DNA of 64,000 nt from Scenedesmus sp. ARA3 (taxonomy: Eukaryota > Chlorophyta > Chlorophyceae > Sphaeropleales > Scenedesmaceae): contig RWJK01001982.1 in the NCBI GenBank assembly GCA_004335835.1, positions 40,782-104,781 on the forward strand, written 5' to 3'. Below are positions 33,182 through 43,541 of this stretch, piece after piece; positions within the stretch are counted from its first letter, which is position 1, and each line of letters starts with the position of its first letter. Under the pieces are notes generated by a model. The model did not search any database and was not told the origin of the DNA. It saw only the letters and a list, made by a program, of their open reading frames with translations. The translations under genes and the position numbers were made by a program.

Positions 33182-36100
33182 CAGCTCTGCACTCCTCCTG
33201 ATGCACGAGTGCATGTGACGTGCTGTGCCAGCTTTTGACCGGCGCATCTGCAGATTGTGTCCCGGACCCCTTGTACCGTGTTAGCGCTCCAGGCACTGAG
33301 CTGGCGATCAGCAGCATGTGCTGCTGGCCATGCATTGTACTGTGTGTGTGCAGCTCATCTTCCTTCCCCTGCTGTGTGTCGTTCATGCAGGCGCAAGCAT
33401 CCGCAAAGCAGCGCAGCTGCTGCGCCTGGCCGCAGTCTCGCCCGAGCCCATCACAGCACGCCTCACTCTCGGTCAGGCCAAGTCCATTGCGCTGCTGCTG
33501 CGCTGGCGGGAGGCAGTCATGGCACGCAGCAGCTGCCACATGAAAGGTGAGATAGACCCGCTGCTCCGCGGTGCGCTGGAGAGAGCCGGAGCCATGCCGG
33601 TGCGGCCGCCGCTGTCACCGCAGCAGCAGAAGAAGAAGCGGCGCAGCAGCGTGCCGCAAGCTGGCCCCACTGGTGACGAAGCAGCAGCAGCAGCAGCAGG
33701 GGTGTCAGAAGAGGATGAGGATGCAGAGGCAGCAGGGCAGCGGCGCAGGCAGCACGGGAAGCTTGCAGGAAGGGGCAGAAAGGTGCTGCGGGATGCTGCG
33801 GAGCTGTCACGCAGCGGCAGTGAGAGTGACAGTGAGAGTGGCGGTGAAGCCACCAGCAGCAGCAGCAGCAGTGATGAGGAGGAGACAGGGGGTGAGGCCG
33901 GCGGCAGGCTGCGGCGGGGTGGCAGCAAGCAGCAGCAGCAGGGGCGGGAGCGCGGAGGCTCAGCGCGCGCAGCGGCAGCAGCAGCGAAGCAGAAGGGGCG
34001 TGTGGCAAATCTGCTGGCAGCCAAGCAAGCACGGGGTATGCACTTGGCAGGAGGTGCCGCTGCCGCTGCCGCCGCTGCTGCTGCTGCTGGTGGTGACACA
34101 AGTGACAGCGACAGCGATGAAAATGAGGAGGGTGCTGCTGTCGGAGTGAGCCGCTCCGAGGCTGCTGCGGCTGCTGCTGCTGCCAAAGCATCGGCGGCTG
34201 GCAAGATTGATGTGGCCTGGCGGGAGTATAAGGCGCGCGTGCCGGCCAGCGAGGCTGCATTTGTGGCTGACCTGCAGCGCTGGGCTGGGGAGCGGGGCCT
34301 GGAGATCAAGCTGGGCAAGGTGCGCTGCTGCCATATCTTTTGCATAATAGGTCGAAACTGCAGCTGCAAGAATGATTGCCTGTTAGAAGCTGTGTATATG
34401 CTGGCGCTTACTGTTACATGTGGCCTGCGGGGGAGAGGGGCCTGGAGATCAAGCTGGGCAAGGCGCGCTGCTGCTATTATATATTTTGAATGGTGGTGTT
34501 GCTGGCTCAGCTGTTGTTTCACATCTTCAGGTACTGGCTCAAGATTATTGTGCATGGGATGATGCTTGATGGAGAGCGCGGCTTGGAGATACAGCTGGGC
34601 AAGGTTGGCGGCAAGTTTAGTCGAACATATTTGGCATGCAGCAGTTGTTTGGTAGCAGGTGTGTATGCTGATGCAGTGCAGCGGTGGGCTGGGGAGCGCG
34701 GCCTGGAGATACAGCTGGGCAATGTATGGTTGCAAAGGCACTAAACAACTGAGGCGCTAAACAGCCGACTCCTTGTCAGTCTGCAAGTGATTTGCCCTTG
34801 CTTGCTGGCAGCTGTGTGTGTGTCAATGTGTTGACTGCTGTTGCTGCTGCTGCTGCCGCACCCCAGGTGGCCAAGCACGAGCTGACACTGGCAGACTGCT
34901 ACTCCATCTTCAAGCTCGTAGCTGACAAGGGCGGCTGCAAGGCAGCAGTACAGATCAGGGCCTGGGCGGGCATCGCACGGGCCTGGAATGCAAAGGTTCT
35001 AGCGCAGGGCAAGAACGTGCCGACCAACTTGAGGAGCGCTTATGAGCGGCACCTGCTGCAATACGAGAACCACATTAGCCACGGCTGCGAGGTGCGGCTT
35101 TGCGTCTCTAGCTTTCTTGTCTGCGTGAAGGCAGACAGTGAGATGGGACATGAGGGGTGTCTGGTGCATGCCGAATGTTTTAGAGACATAGAGAGGTCGT
35201 GGTGCGTTACGTGTTGCAGGTAGTGCCTGCATGTGAGCGGCACCTGCTGCAATACAAGAAACACATCAGCCACGGCTGCGAGGTGCGACGGGCCTCCAAG
35301 GTCTTCCACTTCTGTTCCTGAATGTGTGTGTGGTTATGTATGGATGGTGTTGTGACTGTGAGCTGGAGCCTGAGGAGTGTCAGGTAAGCCAAGAGGCACA
35401 GTGGTGTGTGTGCTATGCACATGGAGAGGGTCAAGTGCATCAGGATTCGGCAAGATAGTGCCGGTGTGTCAAGCGGCACCTGGCACCTGGCACCTGCTGG
35501 GCTGTGAGAACCACATTAGCCACGGCTGCGAGGTGAGTGTGTGGGGGCTGCTGCATCTTCTGGTGTTTGTCTGTATGCTCGGTGATCTGCACACGCTCAA
35601 GCAGGCGTCGGGGCACACAATGCTAGATTGCATCGTGTGCTTTGGCTCTACAAAAGCTGGGACCATTGATGCATGCGTGAGTTTGAGCAGTTTGGTGTGG
35701 CATTTGAGCAATGTGAGTGCAGCGCGGTTGAGAGCTATCGGCCGTGCGTCAAGTCCTGAGCAATTGACGTATGCGCAGTGCGCAACAGCGACCATGCCAA
35801 ACAAGCCTGGCACTCCTGACACTAGCTCAACTCATGCTGTGTTTCGTATGCTGTCACCTCCCTCTGTCCCTGCAACCAGGTGATTGTGAAGACCTTCAAG
35901 GGGCAGCCAGCCAGCTCAAAGCAGCAGCAGCAGCAGCCTCCGGCCAAAGCCGGCTGCGTCAAGCAGGAGTCGCCAGAAGCCAAGCAGCAGCAGCAGGGGC
36001 GGGTGAAGCAGGAGGCGCGGGAGGCAGAGCAGCAGCAGGGGCGGGTCAAGCAGGAGGCGCGGCAGGCAGAGCAGCAGCACGAGCCTGCAGGGGCTGCTGC

Positions 36101-39100
36101 AGTCAAGCAGCAGCAGCGGGAAACAGCAAAGTTAGGCCAGCAGCACTCAGACTCTGATGGCGGGGGTGAGGCAGGGGGGCTGACTGGCCTGGAGGCTGCC
36201 CTGGCAGCAGAGGCTGAGGCAGCAGCAGCGGGCAATGCCGCCAACCTGCGCAAGGTGGTGCTGAAGTTCAGGCCGCAGTTCAGGCTGCCGCCGATGCTGA
36301 CGGTGCTGCGTGTCGCGCAGCACTACGAGCGAGGCTTAGAAGCCGGCAATGTGCGCATCATCCATGGTGAGGGTCCAATTGTCTTGATTGTTTGAGTGTT
36401 CATCACCTTCAATCACCGCGATTGACCAAACCACTTCAGGTCAAGCTTCAATGCAAGACATAGTTCCAAGCATGTAGCTGTTGGTGTGAGATGACCTCGC
36501 TGTGTTGGGCTGTATGCCGGCAGTGTGCGCATTTCCAAGGTAAGGTGCTGCGGCTGTTCTGATTGCTCACCACGAATAGCGAGACCTCGCGCTTCATGCT
36601 TGACAGAGGTGAAGGCATGTAGCTGTTGGCATTGAGATGATCTTGCTGTGTTTGGCTGCCCATTTTCACCTCGCCAACCTCAAAGTCAAGGATTGCACTG
36701 CTTGTCGGATCCTCCTGTGCTGCTTCCCGCCACTGAACTATTGTGCTTCCCATCACATCAGAAGGACACCCGCACATTACATCGCATATTGCAGCACGCC
36801 GCATGCCATCTCGGCAAAAGAACATCTTGCTGCTGCACGCCTACTACACACGCGCCTCGCAGCACGGCGGAGGTGCACCTCAACCACCCCACACTCTTTG
36901 TCACTTGCAACAGCACACATCATACAGTACCTACATTTTTAGGTCACAAAGATGTTCGTTTCTGCTGCAGACAAGGCAGAGATGCACATCACCTACACAA
37001 GCGCCGACCAGGCTGCTGCAGCGCTGGAGGGCTTCCGAGGCGCCGGGGCGCGCAAGGCGCTGCGCATCCCGGAGAGCGAGCCGCCGATTGAGGTGACGCT
37101 GTTGGTGGTGAAGCCGGCTGCGCCAGACTGGAAGACGAGGTGCGCGTTGGTATTGACTGTACTGCATGTGTGTTTTTGTTTGTCTGGTGCCGAGCCGCCC
37201 ATCGAGGTGGCGCTGCTGGTGGTGAAGCCGGCTGCGCCAGACTGGAAGACGAGGTGCGCGTTGGTATTGACTGTACTGTATGTGTGTTTTTGTTTGTCTG
37301 GTGCCGAGCCGTCCATTGAGGTGACGCTGCTGGTGGTGAAGCCAGCTGCGGCAGACTAAAAGACGAGGTGCGCGTTTTTATTGACTGTACTGTATGTGTG
37401 TTTTTGTTTGTCTGGTGCGGAGCCGCCCATTGAGGTGACGCTGCTGGAGGTGAAGCCAGCTGCGGCAGACTGGAAGACGAGGTGCGCGTTTGCAATGACA
37501 GTACTGTATGTGTGTTTTTGTTTGTCTGGTGCGGAGCCGCCCATTGAGGTGACGCTGCTGGNGGTGAAGCCAGCTGCGGCAGACTGGAAGACGAGGTGCG
37601 CGTTTGCAATGACAGTACTGTATGTGTGTTTTTGTTTGTCTGGGTGCGGAGCCGTCCATTGAGGTGCCGCTGCTGGTGGTGAAGCCAGCTGCGGCAGACT
37701 GGAAGACAAGGTGCGCGTTTCTCATTATCGTACTGTATATGTGTTTGTTCTGTTTGAGACCGAGTCGGCCGGAGGTGAAGCCAGCTGCGGCAGACTGGCG
37801 GGCCAGGTGCGCGCTGTATATGTTACTTTACCTGTTAGTTCTAGAGCCAGCTGGCCATTGAGGTGCAGCTGCTGGAGGTGAAGCCGGCAGCGGCAGACTG
37901 GCGGGTCAGGTGCGCACTGTACATGTTGTTTAACGGGTTAGTTCTAGAGCCAGCTGGCCATTGAGGTGCAGCTGCTAGAGCTGAAGCCGGCAGCGGCAGA
38001 TTGGTGGGTCAGGTGTGCACTGTACATGTTGTTTTACCTGTTAGTTCTAGAGCCAGCTGGCCATTGCGGTGCAGCTGCTAGAGGTGAAGCCGGCAGCGGC
38101 AGACTGGCGGGTAGCGCTATGGTGGTCTGCAATACGCTGCAGATCACCTGCACATGCTGCTGGATGAACACAAGCCGGGAAGATTGGAGAGGAGACATGC
38201 TTGCCTGGCTAACCAGCAGGCTGGCTGTCCCCACAGGGGCAGGGCTGGCAGCACGCTACCTGTTGCTAGTGTGGCTTTAACTAAACAGCAAGCCGCCTGC
38301 ACCAGATTGACCTGGCAGGTGGGCTGAGCGAGCAATGATTGGCGGACTGTGCTTGCAAGCAACTCGACACTTGTACCGAAACACCTGGTGTTGTGCCGCG
38401 CATGCTGTGCAGGCAGCAGCAGCAGCAGCGGCGGGGTGAGGCGGACCGCCCCGGCAGCAGCAGCTCCTGGCACGGCAGGGACAGGGAGCGAGAAAGGGAG
38501 CGGGACAGCAGGCACAGCAACCCAAGGCACCTCCACGAGCAGCACAGCAGCAGGGACAGGGAGGATTACCGCGGTGGTGGCGGCCCCGAGCATGACCGTT
38601 ATGACGACCGTTATGACGAGCGTTACAGCCGCCACCACGGCCCGCCGCCGGCCCACCACCCGCCAGGCCTGCCGCCGCCGCACCACCCACACGCGCTGCC
38701 GCCGCCAATGCACCTGCAGCAGCAGCAGCAGCAGCATGTGGTGCCGGGGGTTGCAGAGTATGGACTGCCGCTGCACATGCTGCCAGGTGGCGGAGTGGTG
38801 CCTGCTGCTTTGCCAGGTGGCATTGTGGTGGTGCCAGGGCTGCCACCCGGCGCTGTGCCTGTGTCACTGCCGCCTGGGGTGCCGCCTGGTACAGTGCTGC
38901 CAGGGCTAGGGGTGGTGCAGGGCGGCCCAGCAGTGCCTGCTGCTGCTGCTGCTGCTGCTCCTGGGGTTGGTCATGCCCCAGTGGACCCACGGCGGCAGCA
39001 TATGCAGCAGCAGCAGCAGCAGCAGCAGGCGGCTGCAGTGCCACAACCAGCGCCGCCGCAGGTGCAGCAGGAGCAAGGGCCAAACCTGCAGCTGTTGATG

Positions 39101-39389
39101 CAGTTGGGCCAGCAGCTGCAGCTGCAGCAGCAGCAGCAGCAGCAGCCACCACCACAGCAACCACCACCACAGCAGCAGCAGCAGCAAGGTGGGTCAAACG
39201 CTGCTTGCTGGTCTCGGCGCATCCGCGTCAATAGCTGCTGCACGTTTGTCTGTTCCAACGCAACCGGCGGTTCATGCATCTCACTGTTGCACTTGAGGCT
39301 GCACTTGAGGCTGAGCATAAGATCGCTGTACTTGTGTTTGGCCACTATCTGCAGTGCACTCGCGCAATTGTTCTGCTGGTGTATCATTG

Positions 39390-39429
<40 letters not shown>

Positions 39430-39526
39430 GCCGCCATCTTGTGCAGGTGGCATGCCTGGTTTTGATTTCACCCAGCTGGACTTGGCGATGCTGCAGCAGC
39501 ATGTGGCCAGTGCTCTACAAAGCAAA

Positions 39527-39558
<32 letters not shown>

Positions 39559-39700
39559 GCAGCAAATGCAGCAGCAGGCAATGCAGATGATGCAGCCGCC
39601 GTGGCAGCAGCAGCAGCAGCCAGTGGCAGGCCAGGCGCCTCTGAGCAGCAGGCTGGAGGATCTGCTCAGCCAGCTGAGCAACAAAAACAGCATGGGCTGA
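30639..39700 (+). CDS. PWWP-ARID chromatin-associated protein with Arg/Asp- and Gln-rich C-terminus
   Basis: Ten exons, all phases matching: 30639-30684, 31070-31287, 31581-31871, 32555-33125, 33391-34319, 34867-35091, 35880-36366, 36971-37139, 38413-39188 and 39447-39700; 1321 aa. N-terminal PWWP domain: YKAGDLVWVHIGG joined to GYGWWPCQVMEP and FNWFDPLRDVEPI. Residues about 686-760 are an ARID DNA-binding domain (LADCYSIFKLVADKGGCKAA, IARAWNAK, LRSAYERHLLQYE). Between them lie Ala-, Lys- and Ser/Asp/Glu-rich linkers with basic nuclear-localisation patches (KPSKKRKQ, QKKKRRSS). Exon 7 has three VKQE motifs matching the SUMO consensus. Exon 8 (MHITYTSADQAAAALEGF) resembles part of an RRM fold. 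Exon 9 is Arg/Asp/Glu-rich (GRDRERERERDSR, EHDRYDDRYDERY), then Pro/His and Gln-rich. Known PWWP/ARID proteins read methylated histones and bind AT-rich DNA in the nucleus. Exons 4, 5, 6 and 8 have tandem edge copies. Confidence 0.88.
32270..32580 (+). repeat. Exact 126-bp tandem repeat at exon 4 acceptor (3 copies)
   Basis: GCTTGCAG|GTGCTGCAGGAGGAG occurs with exon-start positions 32303, 32429 and 32555, spaced exactly 126 bp. The unit includes the whole short intron (CTCTTGTTCCCTTCATCC and CTGTCTGCCGCCACATT). Only the third copy leads into the long exon. Confidence 0.9.
34275..34735 (+). repeat. Exon-5 3' edge copies (4 units)
   Basis: GGGGAGCGGGGCCTGGAGAT followed by CAAGCTGGGCAAG|GTGCGC at 34319 recurs with junctions at about 34462 (donor GC instead of GT), 34603 (GTTGGC) and 34723 (GTATGG). 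The spacing is 120-143 bp. Donor quality falls with distance from the active exon. Confidence 0.8.
35040..35540 (+). repeat. ARID exon 3' edge copies (3 units)
   Basis: The ARID exon end, ACATTAGCCACGGCTGCGAG followed by GTGCGG at 35092, recurs at about 35283 (GTGCGA) and 35533 (GTGAGT). The preceding GCGGCACCTGCTGCAATAC is also copied. All three keep a plausible 5' splice site. Confidence 0.8.
37078..38115 (+). repeat. Ten-copy exon 8 3' edge array, 114-bp period
   Basis: The unit encodes EPPIEVTLLVVKPAAPDWKT and ends in a donor of the AG|GTGCGCG type. Donor positions are 37140, 37254, 37368, 37482, 37596, 37711, then 37807, 37910, 38013 and 38111. The first five steps are 114-115 bp (38 codons), later ones 96-103 bp. 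Copy three has TAA where Trp is expected. Each unit has a T-rich tract (TGTGTTTTTGTTTGTCTGG) before an AG, so copies could in principle be recognised as exons. An ambiguous base (n) at 37562 sits inside the array, a sign of assembly difficulty. Confidence 0.92.
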
Positions 39701-42700
39701 GCAGCCGCCTGCTGGCACTTCTTGTGCTTGTGCTGCTGCACTGAACCGAGTGCGAATGTGGCAGCAGATTGGTGAATGCTGGAGCTCAGCGGCACTGGCG
39801 GGTGCAGGCATAGCAGGCAGCAGCGGCAGGCGTGTACTCTCAGGCGTGTACTCTCAGTGAGAGTGTGTGGGAGCTTTGAGAGTGTGTGGGAGCTTGAGCT
39901 TGTGTGGAGGGCGGCTGCTGGTGCATGGTCTTGTGTGTGATGGTTGCACTGTCGTGCCACCAGCAACCTGCTTGCAGGTATGATGGAGGGCTGGAACGCA
40001 GCCATTCCAGGGAGAGCCATTGCGTGGTGGTGTTAGCGATGGCCATGATGGCCTGGGGAGCCGTCTAGCTATGTGAGTATGCATTTGATGTTGCAATGAA
40101 TGCAATCGGCACTTTTCTTTTTATTAGTGCGCAGACGATGCAGGGCACGGGTGTAGGCTGCTTACAGGGCAGCTGTGGAGGGTGTACGCTACACATGCAT
40201 GTGGGTTGGTCAGCTACACCAATGTTGTGATGCAGAAGCTGAACATGGTTCTTGACTGACAACGGCGATTGCATATGTCGCTCGGTTTACAGTCGCCAAG
40301 CAATGGGTTTTCAGCATATAGCCCACACCAACAACTGTTGGTTGCAGCAGCGCTGTACTAGCAACGCTGTCGTTCAAGCACACTGTCGTGCATGGCAGGT
40401 GCTTGGCAACGATAAGGTGCCAACGTGACCATGCTATTACGTACTTGTTACAATGGCCTAGTTGGTGCAACACCTGGTAACGTAACAGAGATGATGATGG
40501 CACTGGGCCATCCGCTAGCGTACTAGCTGGTGACAAAGCCTGGGTCACCCGATGTGACAGCCAAGATCATGCCTTCAAGAGTGTGCATCAACTGCGACGC
40601 GGCACATCCTGGTCCCAGCACTAACACTACACATGCAAACTCTCTGTGAACATGCATGCAATCTGACAGCGCATCTCACGTCACCCATTGCCTCAAAAAT
40701 TGAGACGGCATTCGCAGTGAGTCGTATCATATTGTGCGCAAACGTCTCTGAACAGAACCAACTGTGTAAGCCCACCAATGTTTTCTAAATCTGTGACCTA
40801 GTGGCTACCCTGGCCCCATGTATTGCTATCAAGGCATGCCTTGGACGGACTGGTCCAAGGCCCTACTGCGCCCTGCATGACGCCTGGGGGCCCAGTGCAC
40901 AAGACACCTACATGTACATGTTGTGCAACACCAACGAGCTTGAGCTAGCTTCTTAACGAGTCAGCTAAGCCTACTTTTTGTGATTCAGTATCATGCAGTG
41001 CGTTTTGTGATGGCTGCCAAGACCACAACCCTTACATTGCGCGCTGATGCATGAATGCAGAGTAACCTCTCAGAGGTTGCAGTGCAACAAGCTGCTGGCT
41101 TGGCTGTTGGTGTGGCTAGCCTGTTGCCGTGACAGCACATGAGGAAACGATCCACACAGTACGTAAGGAAAAATCCACTCTCACATATGTGCGCATACGA
41201 TGCGTCCGCTGCAGCCGCTCGAACATCAAACTACATGGATGTTCAAACCACCACTTCACAATGTGTGCCTGTGCACAAGATCAGTTGTGTGCTCTACTTC
41301 AACACATCGTAGCAACACCTGCCCATACCTCAAAGCGGACGCCCCTGAGGAACACCGCGGGGCCGGCCGGCGTGCTGCTTTGGTCTGGGAGGGTGACTGA
41401 TATCAGCAGCCAATGGCAAATTGTGGGATTGGGCAGCCCCAACACACATGTATAAGCAGCCAACAATCACAGCTAACTACGCTGCACTGCACTAGCTAGT
41501 GCAGTACTGCGCTGCACTGCATGATGGAAAGTTGGAAAGTTCAATTTGTGTCATGCCACAACCACGATGATCATATGATCATATGATGTCATGCATGACC
41601 GGGTCAGCGCAGATTGCTGCAGTCGGATGTCAGCCGGCTGGCTTTGTTGGGCTCTAATTGCCAATGGCGCCTGTCAGCTATTGATCCTGCAGGAGAAGTG
41701 CTGCAGATTATGATAGAACGAAAGGGAGCGTTCATGCTTGACAGCTGTACACAGCAACACAGCAACACAGCAACTACATATTGCTTATATATGTGCTACT
41801 ATCTGGTAGTACCAGCGCAGGCTGCACAGCAAACCCGCGACCACGGCGCAGTCACCTTGCGCTAGCTCCTGCAGGTCACCTGCAACAAGAGTCTTGTTGG
41901 CGGTCCGTCGCCAACCAGAGCTCACGCTCTCCACCGGGACTTGCAGAGTGAGACCAGCGAAAGAGGTACCAGCCATAGACATGCTCCTGCAAGTCTCTTC
42001 GACGGTCCGCCTTGGGACAGGTGGTCAACCCTCCAAGTGTCCCATGCCACCTCGCCTCTACTCCGCACTGCGAGTCACCCCGTAGGTGCAGAAGGATGGT
42101 CAAAGTTGCATAAGAAAAAACCCTGCCCTTTTGGGGAGCCAATGACAGGCGCTTGGGCAGACAAGAACAACAAGAGCAAACATAAATCACTGGTGCCAGT
42201 CCTTTTTGAGAGCAGTCGCTGCAGTGCAGAGCAGCTGCTGCGCTGCTGCCGAGTATCAGCAACGGCTGAGTCAGTGAAACTTATGGCGGCGGTGCATCAC
42301 TCTGAGCTGCTATGTTGTGGTTACTGCGTCTGACTGGCTTGAGCCTGAGCAGGTGCCACGCAGTGTGGGTTGAGCAGCTTGTGCAGCTGCAGCGACCACG
42401 AGAACCAGGTGTGTGGCAGAATCAAAGAGTTATCTCAGATAGCATCAGGTGGCAGTGGTTCACTGTAAGCCGTTATGTTGTGGTTATTGCGCCAGCCTGA
42501 CCGGCTGGAGGCCGCCTCCAGTGTGCAGGTGTTTGAGACGCATGTGCTGCAGGGGGCGCCCGCTGACTGTACAGTCTGGGCAGTGCCCAGAGGTGTTGTT
42601 TTACATGCTGCTGCAGCTATCTTCAGGTGGTGCTACTTAGTGTATGTGTTCGGGGATAGATCTTGGCCTGTGGCCTGGGTGACTCGAAGCCTACAGCGAG

Positions 42701-43541
42701 ACGCTGGGCCACGTGGGCCCACATGACCTGCTGTACTGCGTGTCTTGGCTAGTGCGATTGGCGCCCTGCGTGCTAAATCTGCCACATTTAACGAGCATCA
42801 ACATGTTTTTGGTCTTTGGCGCGTCGTATGCTGCGTCTCCTTTGACGCTGAGCCAGTGCGCTGGGATCTTGGCACCTGCCAGGTGACAGGCCTGAGGGTA
42901 CAGGCGTGCCAGCAGTACAGGACGGATCAAATGGCGCGGTTTGGTGACTTGCGTGGAAGCTGGCCACAGTTTTGACAGAATATTGTTCGACATTCCGTGA
43001 CGACCATGACTCACTGACAAAGATTCCGTCTGGTGGCACGCCATGTCGGAACAAGCGCAAGCCTACCCGATGCCCTGCAAGCATGCACTATTTCCTCTCA
43101 AAGCTACAAGTGACCTTATATGATAATCAATTTGTCAGCGATCCACCGCCACCTGCTAACAGGACACCGAGGCATCCTCCCTCGTTACTTAGGGGGCGTG
43201 AAGGCATCTTTTGCTCATTTTGTTCAGAAGAGTCTGGCAAGCCTTCACTGCAATCCTTGATCGTTCTGCTGCTGGCAATCTCATTTCAGCGGCCACCCTT
43301 GCTGCCCAGTATTGCGTACCTGGGCAAACGCCACTGATCTGACACAAACGACTTTGCAGCAATCGCAGTATCATAGTGTTTGCTGAAGCGGTGCTGATGT
43401 TGCGTGGGTGACCATCTGCCGCTTCGCAAGAGTTTGCGGGGGTGGCCAACTGGAAGTCACCACAGTTGGAGCATCTCACATCGCATCCATTCTGTCTGGC
43501 ACGGGAGTGCAGTATAGTTCATACATAGCAGGGCTGCCAGA
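39701..43541. other. Gene-poor region with short repeats
   Basis: No gene is supported across 3.8 kb. It contains short direct repeats near 39838-39895 (GGCGTGTACTCTCA twice, GAGTGTGTGGGAGCTT twice), palindromes at 41488-41503 and 41568-41587, and a hairpin repeat at 42124-42160. A 165-bp-spaced duplication (TATGTTGTGGTTACTGCG, about 42310 and 42474) is also present. A 65-codon minus-strand frame from ATG 41982 has ordinary codon composition but no recognised domain. Confidence 0.4.

Noticed and set aside
32549..33238. Stand-alone Ala/Lys-rich histone H1-like protein
   Set aside because: The composition resembles H1 tails, but both ends are splice junctions in phase with the PWWP-ARID exons, so it is a linker in that protein.
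37078..38115. CRISPR-like regularly spaced repeats
   Set aside because: The 114-bp units are near-identical throughout, not short repeats with unique spacers. They encode an exon end with a splice donor in a eukaryotic gene, and there are no cas genes.
41785..41982. 65-codon minus-strand frame with ATG
   Set aside because: It is a plausible small protein by composition but has no motif, no splice context and no homologue I recognise, so it is left as unsupported.
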